This document shows, in pieces, positions 14,926 to 21,681 of a stretch of DNA of 22,052 nt (the stretch's first letter is position 1; each line of letters opens with the position of its first letter). The notes beneath the pieces are model-generated. The model saw nothing but the letters and a program-made list of their open reading frames with translations, had not been told where the DNA came from and made no database searches. Made by a program: the position numbers and the translations under genes. Origin of the DNA: a virus. The stretch is from IMG/VR virus record IMGVR_UViG_3300050017_000056, positions 1-22,052 of that record. The stretch is one strand, 5' to 3'.

Positions 14926-15483
14926 TTAACCTAAGAAATCATTAGTTGCGGTTTCAACAGAGTCAAAATCACTAGCAGGACTTGAAAATCCGCCTAAAGG
15001 TTCTCCTTCAGCTAACTTTTGAACATTACCAAGTCCTGCAGCAACACCTTTATTACCACTAGCACTGAATGCATAAAAGTTAAGTGTTAATCTACCATAG
15101 CACCCTGAATATACTTCAGTTGCATCTAATATAGGTTGTACATTTTGGTCAACCACTCCTGGCTTATTTTTGCTACTAGCATTTAAGAAGAAACAATTTT
15201 TATAAGCTTCATCATCTGGCCTCTCTGCATCTCCATCTCTAAGAGGTGTTTTTAAGTTAGTTGTTACCTTTCCTAATTTAGTTTTACCTAGCTCCTTGGC
15301 TTCATCTACTGCATCCTTAACTGCTTTAAGAGTTTCTACATCTGTCTTTGGGATGATTACACTAACTGAGAATTTAGGATCATTTCCTTCTATTGCATGT
15401 GCCTCGAATAAGTGAGCATAGCTTAGTCTTACTTTTCCTGTAGTTACCTTTGTTCCTGTTCTCATTGCTTTTACATTTGCCAT
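14926..15483 (-). CDS. DUF2815, ssDNA-binding-like phage protein
   Basis: A 185-residue member of DUF2815, a phage family with an OB-fold resembling T7 gp2.5. It starts GTKVTTGKVRLSYAHLFEA (10-28), has the strand FSVSVIIPKTD (38-48) and the central YGRLTLNFYAFS strand (about 129-140), and ends with an acidic C-terminal tail (DFDSVETATNDFLG), the usual contact for replication partners. It most likely coats single-stranded DNA during replication or recombination. It lies one base after the DUF2800 stop, and the two almost always occur together. Confidence 0.88.
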   Translation of the reverse strand: MANVKAMRTGTKVTTGKVRLSYAHLFEAHAIEGNDPKFSVSVIIPKTDVETLKAVKDAVDEAKELGKTKLGKVTTNLKTPLRDGDAERPDDEAYKNCFFLNASSKNKPGVVDQNVQPILDATEVYSGCYGRLTLNFYAFSASGNKGVAAGLGNVQKLAEGEPLGGFSSPASDFDSVETATNDFLG

Positions 15484-15484
15484 A

Positions 15485-16666
15485 TTATTTAATCTCCTTC
15501 ATATTTGAATTATTTTCTTTTACAAAATCTGCTTTTGCTGAATTAAAAACTTGTCTTTTATCTGTTTCAACTACTAATACAGGTTTTCCAATAGGTTTTT
15601 CAATATAATCACCAATTAATTCACTAAGATTCTTTTTGCCTATAACTTTTTCCATATTGGTTAATCCTTGAAGTTCCTGAGGCTTATATATTTTATCCTC
15701 TGCGTATTTATTTGCTAGTAATATTTCAGCTACCTTAAGAAGATCTGTATACTTCCTATTACTTCTACCTTCAACTAGCTTCCATCCCATATAGTCAATT
15801 CCTATGACTGCCTGTTCTAATGCATACTCTTGTACATCCTTGCACCACTTAGCCAGTTCATCGGCTTTTCCTAAGATATCAGCAATTTCTTCTTCAGTTA
15901 AAATGGGAGATGCTTTAAATTCATACTTAGCAAGTTCCATATTCTTGTCGGCTCTTGCCTTACATACGGCCTTTGCCCGACAAAAGGTGCAATGATTACC
16001 CGCGCAATATTCTCCTTCACCTTTAAAAGCTAACCCTGCTGTTGGTTTTAATACTTCATCAGCCCATTTAAGTAAGTCCTCTGCAGATATTTCATCAGTG
16101 CTTATACTGTCTAGTCTTGGCTGGATTATAGTCATTTTTACATTTTTAATATCATATAAGAATTCAAATTCTGCTATTGCTCCCAGTGCATACAGTCTCA
16201 TTTGTTTATTCCCTATAGCACTTACTGGAACACCTTTTCCATACTTTAAATCACATACTTCCATTGTTCCATCAGCAATTATTACAAAGTCACCTGTTCC
16301 AAAACCTTCAGGAACCCATTTACTAAAATTCAATCTTTGTTCGATTTTAAACAAGGCATCAGGTGTTTTTGACTTAGCTTCTGAGACTTTCTCCATACAA
16401 GTTTCAACATACATATTTACATAATCAGGCATGTCTTTTGTAAATAAACTATTTTCTTCTATTTTTTTAAATTCAGGATTAAACTTTCTTTTAGTGATTT
16501 CTGCTAGGCTAAGCTTTAAACTTAATTCTCCAAGGTCATGTGCTAATGTTCCTTCCTCTGCAAATGCGCTAGTTTTATTTGCATAATTTTGTTCAAGTCT
16601 TGCTGAAGGAGGACATGCTAACCATCTAGAGGATGAACTTGCGCTTAGTATCGCATGTTGTGCCAT
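15485..16666 (-). CDS. DUF2800, PD-(D/E)xK nuclease-like, probable Fe-S
   Basis: A 393-residue DUF2800 protein of the RecB/Cas4 nuclease-like group. Visible are E38 and H43 (AEEGTLAHDLGE), D126 in GTGDF, the D139-K141 motif DLKYGKG, and Q155. The cysteines C221, C226, C229 and C235, with C18 near the N-terminus, form a Cas4/AddB-like iron-sulfur cluster arrangement. The family's activity is not established, but the catalytic residues look intact, so a role in DNA end processing or recombination is likely. It shares a TAATG overlap with the upstream gene and is paired with DUF2815. Confidence 0.88.
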   Translation of the reverse strand: MAQHAILSASSSSRWLACPPSARLEQNYANKTSAFAEEGTLAHDLGELSLKLSLAEITKRKFNPEFKKIEENSLFTKDMPDYVNMYVETCMEKVSEAKSKTPDALFKIEQRLNFSKWVPEGFGTGDFVIIADGTMEVCDLKYGKGVPVSAIGNKQMRLYALGAIAEFEFLYDIKNVKMTIIQPRLDSISTDEISAEDLLKWADEVLKPTAGLAFKGEGEYCAGNHCTFCRAKAVCKARADKNMELAKYEFKASPILTEEEIADILGKADELAKWCKDVQEYALEQAVIGIDYMGWKLVEGRSNRKYTDLLKVAEILLANKYAEDKIYKPQELQGLTNMEKVIGKKNLSELIGDYIEKPIGKPVLVVETDKRQVFNSAKADFVKENNSNMKEIK

Positions 16667-17046
16667 TATATTAACTCCTCAGCTTCTTTATATATTGCTG
16701 AATAATCTTCTATCTTTATATCGGGTAATCTAGTAGCACCATATTTATCTGTAAGTTCCTTAGCTTCCTTCTGCTTACCAGCTTTTATTATTTTAGTGAA
16801 TAACCCTCTTACCATTTCTTTAGTAATTTCAATTTTAGGTTTTTCAATATCAGCCTCTTTAGAAACAATTTCTTTAATATCATCCTTCGTAGCTTCTTCT
16901 TTAGGCTTGTCTACTATCTTAAAACCATCAACTTTAACTACATCAAGTGTAGATTCAAAGGCACCTGCATGCATTGTTGTAGTACTAAATGTACTGATAA
17001 AGCTTGATAATTCTTCATTTGAATTAAATTCTGCTATTATTTTCAT
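16666..17046 (-). CDS. Hypothetical phage protein upstream of DUF2800
   Basis: A 126-residue protein with a strand-helix N-terminus (KIIAEFNSNEELSSFI), an acidic/lysine-rich linker and a C-terminal helical domain (MVRGLFTKIIKAGKQKEAKELTDKYGA, then DYSAIYKEAEEL). This C-terminal pattern recurs in many Firmicutes phage proteins beside recombination genes; its function is unknown. The start codon overlaps the upstream stop by four bases (ATGA), so translation is coupled. Confidence 0.8.
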   Translation of the reverse strand: MKIIAEFNSNEELSSFISTFSTTTMHAGAFESTLDVVKVDGFKIVDKPKEEATKDDIKEIVSKEADIEKPKIEITKEMVRGLFTKIIKAGKQKEAKELTDKYGATRLPDIKIEDYSAIYKEAEELI

Positions 17047-17276
17047 ATTAAATTTTCCTCCTTAGACTTTTTAGTTATATCTGGACCCATATCATAGAGC
17101 TCCATCACTCCATGGCTATTACCCTTTTTGGATTCATATTTAATTACAAGTTTATTTCCTTCAACATATTGGTTTATGATAATGGTTTTTTTATTTATTA
17201 GATCAATTGCTCTTTTAGGTACATATATAAAATCATTATTTTCTGTTGGATATCTTATTGTCTTTAACTTACCCAT
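17043..17276 (-). CDS. Hypothetical phage protein (77 aa)
   Basis: Not recognised. The first half is strand-rich (KTIRYPTENNDFIYVPKRAI and TIIINQYVEGNKLVIKY), a little like AbrB-type swapped hairpins, followed by a polar tail. GGGGAGG stands before the ATG. The AbrB idea is weak. Confidence 0.75.
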   Translation of the reverse strand: MGKLKTIRYPTENNDFIYVPKRAIDLINKKTIIINQYVEGNKLVIKYESKKGNSHGVMELYDMGPDITKKSKEENLI

Positions 17277-17279
17277 TAG

Positions 17280-17528
17280 TTAAGCCTCCCCAAGAAACAA
17301 CCTGTTTTCATAAGCTTCAATATCTACTCTTTGTATTATTAATTTAGTAGCATTTTTAACATGCTGTTTATTAGTCGAATACCTTGAAAAATAGCCTATT
17401 GAATAAGAATTATTGGTTGGCACTACTACAACATCATCTTCTTTTAAATCCTTTATATCTGTGAGATAAGAGTATTCCATATGGTCTGCATAGCCTTTAA
17501 ATTTGATTAAGGCTACCTGTTCATTCAT
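17280..17528 (-). CDS. Hypothetical phage protein (82 aa)
   Basis: A beta-rich protein (VALIKFKGYADHMEYSYLTDI, DDVVVVPTNNSYSIGYFSRY, KLIIQRVDIEAY). The arrangement resembles a small SH3-like or KOW-like barrel found in other phage early operons; no function is known. GGAGG, eight bases from the ATG, overlaps the end of the upstream gene. Confidence 0.78.
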   Translation of the reverse strand: MNEQVALIKFKGYADHMEYSYLTDIKDLKEDDVVVVPTNNSYSIGYFSRYSTNKQHVKNATKLIIQRVDIEAYENRLFLGEA

Positions 17529-17530
17529 GA

Positions 17531-17929
17531 TTAATCCCTCCAGAGAATTGTTTTAATACAACCATTATTTTCTAAGAGTTCTTTTTCAAGTTTTGCAATT
17601 CGCTTACCATCAAGTATTGAGCCATTTTTATATAATATATTTGCCATTTCAAGTTCCTTAATTTTGCTATGTAAATTCTTTTCAACTTCATTCATGTTTT
17701 CACAACTAACCTCAAGTTCACTAACCCTTTTCCTTAACAAATCATTCTCAGCTATTCTGTCTACTGAAGCATCAGCTTCTATAAAATCAAGTAAATCACT
17801 TAGTTCTGCAGTATAACTTTCATATATACCCATGAGTCCACTTGGATTTCCACTTTTTTTCATTATTTCGATTGTTCTGTTGTGATTATCGATTGCACAT
17901 GTTATATACCCTGTAATTTCTTTCTTCAC
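17531..17929 (-). CDS. Hypothetical coiled-coil phage protein (132 aa)
   Basis: Mostly helical, with a long coiled coil from about residue 60 to 120 (heptad leucines in LLRKRVSELEV, KNLHSKIKELEM and KRIAKLEKELLEN). It starts at GTG after GGAGG. A 62-base gap separates it from the next upstream small frame. No family is recognised; a scaffold or regulatory role is possible. Confidence 0.75.
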   Translation of the reverse strand: MKKEITGYITCAIDNHNRTIEIMKKSGNPSGLMGIYESYTAELSDLLDFIEADASVDRIAENDLLRKRVSELEVSCENMNEVEKNLHSKIKELEMANILYKNGSILDGKRIAKLEKELLENNGCIKTILWRD

Positions 17930-17991
17930 TTTTTACCTCCGTATTGATTTATTTAATTAAGATATGTTATAATTCTCTTAGATTGTTTTTA

Positions 17992-18039
17992 TTAGGGCCC
18001 TCTGGCAAGGGTTCTTTTTCTTTGCTTGTATAGTTTCAT
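17992..18039 (-). CDS. Possible 15-residue peptide gene
   Basis: ATG AAA CTA... encodes a very basic peptide (KLYKQRKRTLARGP) after a strong GAGGTG site directly behind the stop of the preceding small frame. The good SD and spacing argue for translation; the length argues for caution. A short hairpin lies within it (17998-18011). Confidence 0.3.
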   Translation of the reverse strand: MKLYKQRKRTLARGP

Positions 18040-18049
18040 TTCTCACCTC

Positions 18050-18133
18050 TTATATAGCTTCAGCTACTGTGCATCCTTGAAAATATAGTTTAACTATTCG
18101 CTGAAGCTTTTCTTCTAGAATAACTTTTTCCAT
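18050..18133 (-). CDS. Small hypothetical protein (27 aa)
   Basis: A 27-residue frame, helical and ending in KLYFQGCTVAEAI, with GAAGGTG correctly placed and 15 bases after the stop of the previous gene. The spacing fits the operon, so it is probably translated. No family is recognised. Confidence 0.45.
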   Translation of the reverse strand: MEKVILEEKLQRIVKLYFQGCTVAEAI

Positions 18134-18148
18134 TATTTCACCTTCTTT

Positions 18149-18331
18149 CTATGCACATTTTTTAAATATTGTTGCGCTTTTAACCGCAATATCTATTACA
18201 TAATCAAGGTTCGTATACTTCCCAAAACTTACTCTATTGAACTTTAAATCATCCGTAACTATTTCCATAACTATTGCAAATTCTGCATTACTAAGATAAA
18301 TACTTTTAGCTTCCAAAGCTTGTCTTAGCAT
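18149..18331 (-). CDS. Hypothetical phage protein (60 aa)
   Basis: A short helical protein (LRQALEAKSIYLSNAEFAIVMEIV) with a C-terminal part ending KKCA. AGGAGG stands before the ATG, and it lies 19 bases after the next upstream small gene. Not recognised. Confidence 0.7.
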   Translation of the reverse strand: MLRQALEAKSIYLSNAEFAIVMEIVTDDLKFNRVSFGKYTNLDYVIDIAVKSATIFKKCA

Positions 18332-18350
18332 ATTGCTTACCTCCTAATAA

Positions 18351-18470
18351 TTATTTTCTTGTAATGGTTTCTAAAAACATTTTATTTAGTATTTCATCTG
18401 CATTTTTATCATTTGTCTTTAATGCCTGAGATAACATATGTATTGCTATAAGTTTTTTTATTTTGTCCAT
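18351..18470 (-). CDS. Small hypothetical protein (39 aa)
   Basis: A 39-residue helical protein (DKIKKLIAIHMLSQALKTND, then ADEILNKMFLETITRK) with a strong GGGAGG site. It begins 19 bases after the excisionase-like gene and fits the operon. The function is unknown. Confidence 0.6.
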   Translation of the reverse strand: MDKIKKLIAIHMLSQALKTNDKNADEILNKMFLETITRK

Positions 18471-18489
18471 TTGACTTGTCCTCCCTTTT

Positions 18490-18783
18490 TTATAAAGTAT
18501 AAATATGACCTGTGCTTAACATTTGAACTTTTGCTATAATCTCTTCTGCTTTTTTAAGTTTCAATTTAAGCTCTTCATTTTCTCTCTCTAATTTTTTTCT
18601 TTCTAATGGAGAAAATCTTTCCAACTTGATACCTTCAATTTCTGCAACATGTTGTTGTGTAAATCTTACAGAAGGTAATCCTTTTACTGATGTAATTATT
18701 CCTTTTAATCTATAATCATCTATTGCCTGCTCAGACACTTGCCATCTTACTGCTAGGTCTTTTTTAGTTAAAAGCATGTCCAT
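18490..18783 (-). CDS. Excisionase-like winged-helix protein with coiled coil
   Basis: Residues 4-50 form a MerR/Xis-type winged helix (LTKKDLAVRWQVSEQAIDDY, then GLPSVRFTQQHVAEIE). Residues 58-86 form a charged coiled coil. Position in the first part of the early operon, close to the integrase, fits an excision directionality factor. However, the same fold also serves as a transcription regulator, so the Xis role is inferred. GAGGTG precedes the ATG, and its start lies two bases from the upstream stop. Confidence 0.7.
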   Translation of the reverse strand: MDMLLTKKDLAVRWQVSEQAIDDYRLKGIITSVKGLPSVRFTQQHVAEIEGIKLERFSPLERKKLERENEELKLKLKKAEEIIAKVQMLSTGHIYTL

Positions 18784-18785
18784 AT

Positions 18786-18998
18786 TTACACCTCTAATAA
18801 AAAATTAAGATCAATATATAAAACTTTAGCTATAGAAACTAAACTCTTAACACTTGGTGAATACCTACCCTTTTCCATATCTCCTAAATAACTTCTCGAT
18901 AAACCTGCTTTCTCTGCTAGTTGTAATTGTGTTAATCCCATTTTATTTCTATGTAGACTAATCATGTTTCCAATTAGTGTGTTTTGTTTTACAATCAT
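18786..18998 (-). CDS. XRE-family (Cro-like) regulator, 70 aa
   Basis: A single XRE helix-turn-helix (about 9-68): LIGNMISLHRNKMGLTQLQLAEKAGLSRSY is too clear to be other than this family. It is the second gene of the leftward early operon, whose promoter faces the repressor. A Cro-type role (competing with the CI-like repressor) is likely. GAGGTG precedes the ATG. Confidence 0.87.
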   Translation of the reverse strand: MIVKQNTLIGNMISLHRNKMGLTQLQLAEKAGLSRSYLGDMEKGRYSPSVKSLVSIAKVLYIDLNFLLEV

Positions 18999-19008
18999 TT
19001 CTTCACCT

Positions 19009-19200
19009 CTAATAAAAGATTTTTGGAACAGTTGAATTTAAAGCTTTAGCGATTTTTTCCATTACGTCTTTACTTGGATTCTTATCTCCTTCACTGTCAT
19101 TTTCTATTGTGCTTATATAACTTATTGCTACCTGTGCTTTCTCTGATAATTGTCTAAGTGTTAAATTTTGAAGGTTTCTACATTCCTTTATTTTATTCAT
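19009..19200 (-). CDS. XRE-family (Cro-like) regulator, first gene of early operon
   Basis: A 63-residue protein that is a single XRE domain (MNKIKECRNLQNLTLRQLSE, then AISYISTIEN). I take the ATG at 19200, with AAGGAGG eight bases away, over the in-frame GTG at 19209. It is the first gene transcribed leftward from the switch region and so the best Cro candidate. With the next gene it makes two XRE proteins in a row. Confidence 0.87.
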   Translation of the reverse strand: MNKIKECRNLQNLTLRQLSEKAQVAISYISTIENDSEGDKNPSKDVMEKIAKALNSTVPKIFY

Positions 19201-19242
19201 TATTTGCACCTCCTTTTGGGATTTAATTTCTTCTGTAAATGT

Positions 19243-19272
19243 ATATTACATCTTCTCTCTAGTAGAGAACAA
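19243..19272 (-). promoter_or_regulatory. Early (PR-like) promoter, leftward
   Basis: TTGTTC and TAATAT are separated by 18 bases. The first palindromic operator (19253-19269) lies exactly between them. The match to consensus is moderate. Confidence 0.5.
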
Positions 19273-19418
19273 ACTCTAAATAATCCAATATTATCCTCTA
19301 GTGGAGAAACATCTCTCTCTTTCAGAGAATTGCTACGTTTTCCTTATATTTTCATTGACAGATAAAATTTAAAACTATAAAATGTTCTTTAATAGAGAAA
19401 ATAAGTTTTTATAGAGAC
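19253..19418. promoter_or_regulatory. Repeated operators of the lysogeny switch
   Basis: The best site, 19253-19269, is TTCTCT-N5-AGAGAA. Related sites are at 19292-19308 (TATCCT-N5-GGAGAA) and 19313-19329 (CTCTCT-N5-AGAGAA). Weaker half-sites AGAGAA (19394-19399) and AGAGAC (19413-19418) lie between the repressor promoter and its start. The arrangement fits CI/Cro binding with autoregulation of the repressor. Confidence 0.7.
19355..19383 (+). promoter_or_regulatory. Repressor/integrase promoter, rightward
   Basis: A perfect -35 TTGACA (19355-19360), a 17-base spacer and -10 TAAAAT (19378-19383). It drives the CI-like repressor and, through it, the integrase. The fourth operator half-site lies at the expected transcription start. 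Confidence 0.7.
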
Positions 19419-19440
19419 CACCCCAAAAGGAGGGAATATA

Positions 19441-19833
19441 TTGATAGGTGATAATATTGTTAAGATTAGAAAATCAAAAGGAATGTCACTAAGTTTATGT
19501 GCCAAAAAAATTGGCATTTCTTCTGGGTATTTAAGTGATATTGAAAACAATATAAAGAAAAATCCTTCTGTTAAAGTATTGAATAAAATCTCTTTTGTTT
19601 TTGAAATACCAATTAGTGAATTACTTAGTACTGAAGAAAAATTAGATATTGCAATGGGATCACTTAAAGAAATACGTGATACCATAAGTCATTATCAGGC
19701 TTCAAAATCTAATGTTGATGAAATCGAGCTTGATGCTGAAACCAATTTATTCATTAATAAATTAAAAAAACTATCTAAAAAAGATAGAATGATTGTTGAG
19801 GTATTAGTTGGACAATTGCTAAAGGAGGAATAG
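19441..19833 (+). CDS. CI-like XRE repressor
   Basis: A 130-residue protein with an N-terminal XRE domain (3-62; SLSLCAKKIGISSGYLSDIEN) and a helical C-terminal part of about 65 residues. It lacks the S24 peptidase domain of lambda-type repressors, so it cannot be cleaved in the RecA-dependent way; induction must use another route. It starts at TTG after AGGAGGG. It is transcribed away from the Cro-like genes and is one base from the integrase start, so they form an operon. This makes it the likely lysogeny keeper. Confidence 0.87.
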   Translation: MIGDNIVKIRKSKGMSLSLCAKKIGISSGYLSDIENNIKKNPSVKVLNKISFVFEIPISELLSTEEKLDIAMGSLKEIRDTISHYQASKSNVDEIELDAETNLFINKLKKLSKKDRMIVEVLVGQLLKEE

Positions 19834-19834
19834 T

Positions 19835-20914
19835 ATGCAATACTCAGCTTTAATAAGAAAAAAAGACAAAGGATATCAATATGTTATTAGCTATAAAATT
19901 GATGGTAAATGGAAAACTAAAAGTAAGCAGGGCTTTCCTTCAAACAAGGCAGGTAAAGAATTAGCTAAAATTGAAATGGATAAATCAGTTTTAAAATTAA
20001 AAGATGAATTAAAAAATCAAATTGATTCTGCGATGATTGGTATAACTTTTTTGAAGTTTTCTGAAATGTATTTGGAACATATGAGTTTATACAGAGAACA
20101 TGCTTCTATTCGTGCTCTTAAAACGGCTTTTAATCGTTTTTCAGGACTAAATAATATAGAGATTACTAAGATATCTTTGATGGATATACAAAGTCTTGTA
20201 GATGCTATGACAAGAGATAAACTGAATACTAACACTATCAAAGAATACATCACTAAATTAAATACTTTGTTTTATTCGGCAATAAATGAATATAATTTAA
20301 TTCATTCTTTACCAACTAAAAATTTAAAGATAGCTAAAGATAAGATTGTTACAAATAAGAGAGCTTTGACTAAAATTGAATCTGATGAGTTATTAAAATT
20401 AACTGAAAAAAGCAGATACTATCTAGTTATATTAATTGCACTAAAATGTGGATTAAGAATAGGAGAAATTTTAGGACTTACCTGGGATGATATTGATGAA
20501 ATAAATCATGTTATTAAAGTTACTTCACAATGGAAAGTACTCCAAGATGGTACTTATGGACTTGGCAAACTTAAGTCTAAAAATTCTTATAGAGAGGTAC
20601 CAATATCACCTAGTACATTAGCTATTTTAAACAATTCTAAAAAAATAATAAATCTAAATGGTAGAATTTTTAATTTTAAAAGTACCAGTTCAACAAGTAC
20701 ATGTATAAGTAAATTGTTTAGGGATAATGGATATAACATATCTATCCACGAACTAAGACATACTTATGCTACTACATTGATAAGCAATGGAGTAGATTTT
20801 AAAACTGCTGCCAGATTTTTAGGTCATACTGTAGAGCAAACTATGAAAACTTATTCTCATGTTAATGATGATATGATTAAAAAAGCCACTAATATTATTA
20901 ATAGAATTTTATAA
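19835..20914 (+). CDS. int: Tyrosine-family site-specific integrase
   Basis: A 359-residue phage integrase. It has an N-terminal arm-binding domain (about 1-55), a SAM-like core-binding domain (about 68-165) and the catalytic domain from about 177. The catalytic residues are R208 (GLRIGEILGL), a lysine in the KLKSKNSY hairpin, H305 and R308 (HELRHTYAT), H331 (LGHT) and Y340 (TYSH). All are present, so it should be active. It is co-transcribed with the repressor and is followed by a strong terminator. Repeats downstream (from 20956) are its probable arm sites. Confidence 0.95.
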   Translation: MQYSALIRKKDKGYQYVISYKIDGKWKTKSKQGFPSNKAGKELAKIEMDKSVLKLKDELKNQIDSAMIGITFLKFSEMYLEHMSLYREHASIRALKTAFNRFSGLNNIEITKISLMDIQSLVDAMTRDKLNTNTIKEYITKLNTLFYSAINEYNLIHSLPTKNLKIAKDKIVTNKRALTKIESDELLKLTEKSRYYLVILIALKCGLRIGEILGLTWDDIDEINHVIKVTSQWKVLQDGTYGLGKLKSKNSYREVPISPSTLAILNNSKKIINLNGRIFNFKSTSSTSTCISKLFRDNGYNISIHELRHTYATTLISNGVDFKTAARFLGHTVEQTMKTYSHVNDDMIKKATNIINRIL

Positions 20915-20917
20915 GAA

Positions 20918-20955
20918 AAGCTTTGATTAATTTCAAAGCTTATTTTTTATTTTAT
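20918..20955 (+). terminator. Intrinsic terminator after the integrase
   Basis: A nine-bp perfect stem, AAGCTTTGA with TCAAAGCTT, around a six-base loop, followed by TATTTTTTATTTT. It begins four bases after the integrase stop. Confidence 0.88.
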
Positions 20956-20980
20956 AATTTTTGACGAAATTTTTGACGAA
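20956..20980 (+). repeat. Direct repeat pair, candidate integrase arm sites (first pair)
   Basis: Two copies of AATTTTTGACGAA, 12 bases apart and overlapping by one base. The same 13-mer occurs twice more at 21152-21175. Pairs of short direct repeats beside an integrase gene are typical arm-type binding sites. Confidence 0.65.
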
Positions 20981-21070
20981 TCGCACATTACCATTGATAT
21001 ATAAGGGCTTGAAGGTTGTAATTGTGCTTTTACTATCATATAGTGAATAGAAACTTTTATATTATTAAAT

Positions 21071-21121
21071 TTAATAGAACCAAGTAATATCAACAGCTTT
21101 AATATTACTTGGTTCTATTAA
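21071..21121. repeat. Perfect 20-bp inverted repeat, 11-base loop
   Basis: The left arm (21071-21090, core AGAACCAAGTAATAT) pairs perfectly with the right arm (21102-21121). The structure lies between the two arm-repeat pairs. No T-run follows on either strand, so it is not a standard terminator. It may be a recombination-related structure or a hairpin RNA. Confidence 0.75.
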
Positions 21122-21151
21122 CATAGTTATATTTAGTTAATGTTTATGTAT

Positions 21152-21175
21152 AATTTTTGACGAATTTTTGACGAA
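21152..21175 (+). repeat. Direct repeat pair, candidate integrase arm sites (second pair)
   Basis: Two more copies of AATTTTTGACGAA in the same orientation, 11 bases apart, about 195 bases after the first pair. Confidence 0.65.
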
Positions 21176-21191
21176 GCCATGTTTTTATATT

Positions 21192-21338
21192 TCAACATAA
21201 GATAGTGGCATTCAATATCTTATGAATATTTATAATAACTTCTTCCTGTTTTGTATTTATTATTTTCAACTCTTCAATTTCTAAATTTAAGGCATCATTT
21301 TTTTCTTGTAATATTAACATTTCGTTTTGATACTTCAT
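21192..21338 (-). CDS. Small coiled-coil protein (48 aa)
   Basis: A 48-residue protein dominated by a coiled coil (EMLILQEKNDALNLEIEELK). It has AGGAG eight bases before its ATG. It is divergent from the XRE gene at 21436 across a 97-base gap. No family is recognised. Whether it belongs to the phage or the host is unclear. Confidence 0.55.
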   Translation of the reverse strand: MKYQNEMLILQEKNDALNLEIEELKIINTKQEEVIINIHKILNATILC

Positions 21339-21396
21339 AATGTCATCTCCTATTTATATTTGTCTGCTAAACAAGCCTTATCTAAATTAAGACAAT

Positions 21397-21430
21397 CCCT
21401 CCATGATATACTAATTTTATAATTGGAGGG
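21397..21430. promoter_or_regulatory. Inverted repeat across promoter and ribosome site of XRE gene
   Basis: CCCTCCA (21397-21403) and TGGAGGG (21424-21430) are exact complements; the second holds the Shine-Dalgarno of the XRE gene. An extended -10, TGATATACT (21404-21412), lies between them. It may be an operator, or a hairpin that hides the ribosome site if transcription starts further upstream. Confidence 0.5.
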
Positions 21431-21435
21431 CCGGT

Positions 21436-21666
21436 ATGCAATTTAATGATAGATTAAGATCTTTAAGACAAGATAATGATTTAACCCAAGATGCATTATC
21501 AAAAAAATTGCATATAGATAGAAAAACTTTAAGCAATTATGAAACTGCTTATAGGACTCCTAATATTTATTTAGTTGTTAAGATGGCTAATTATTTTAAT
21601 GTATCCATAGATTATTTATTATGTAATACCGATGTGCCCAACATTTACCCTAAAAACCATAAATAA
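21436..21666 (+). CDS. XRE-family regulator outside the switch
   Basis: A 76-residue protein: one XRE domain (5-62; LRSLRQDNDLTQDALSKKLH and the YETAYRTPN turn) plus a short tail. The ATG follows GGAGGG after a six-base gap. It is separated from the lysogeny switch by the integrase and the attachment-like repeats, and it is divergent from a small coiled-coil gene. It may be a lysogenic accessory (moron) regulator or a host gene. Confidence 0.85.
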   Translation: MQFNDRLRSLRQDNDLTQDALSKKLHIDRKTLSNYETAYRTPNIYLVVKMANYFNVSIDYLLCNTDVPNIYPKNHK

Positions 21667-21681
21667 TTTTATAAGATTCAT
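21619..21681 (-). CDS. Possible 20-residue peptide gene, antisense to XRE 3' end
   Basis: A 20-codon frame giving a hydrophobic, basic peptide (NLIKLFMVFRVNVGHIGIT). AGAGGTG is ideally placed six bases from the ATG, and an extended -10, TGTTATGAT (21720-21728, leftward), lies about 40 bases upstream. It overlaps the 3' end of the XRE gene on the other strand. The signals are good, but such a short frame can be chance. Confidence 0.35.
   Translation of the reverse strand: MNLIKLFMVFRVNVGHIGIT

Larger units (their letters stand above)
836..21175. mobile_element. Prophage or phage-satellite-like element (early module, integrase to TerS)
   Basis: A contiguous set of phage genes runs from a tyrosine integrase near the right side to a small terminase subunit at the left. 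It holds a divergent lysogeny switch, replication genes and a late regulator. Nearly all genes except the repressor and integrase read leftward and are tightly packed, with short overlaps. No capsid, portal, tail, lysis or large terminase gene is present. The right limit is set at the last candidate integrase arm repeat and the left limit at the terS stop; both are inferences, since no attachment-site duplication could be found within the window. Confidence 0.8.

Noticed and set aside
16098-17065. Plus-strand open frames opposite DUF2800 and its neighbour
   Set aside because: Antisense shadows; the minus-strand frames have clear domains, ribosome sites and coupled spacing.
17998-18020. Plus-strand terminator (CCCT/AGGG hairpin with T-rich tail)
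   Set aside because: The stem is only four base pairs and no plus-strand gene lies upstream; likely incidental to the minus-strand frame.
19389-19685. Minus-strand frame of 98 codons opposite the repressor
   Set aside because: The plus-strand frame is a clear XRE protein with promoter and ribosome site; the opposite frame has none.
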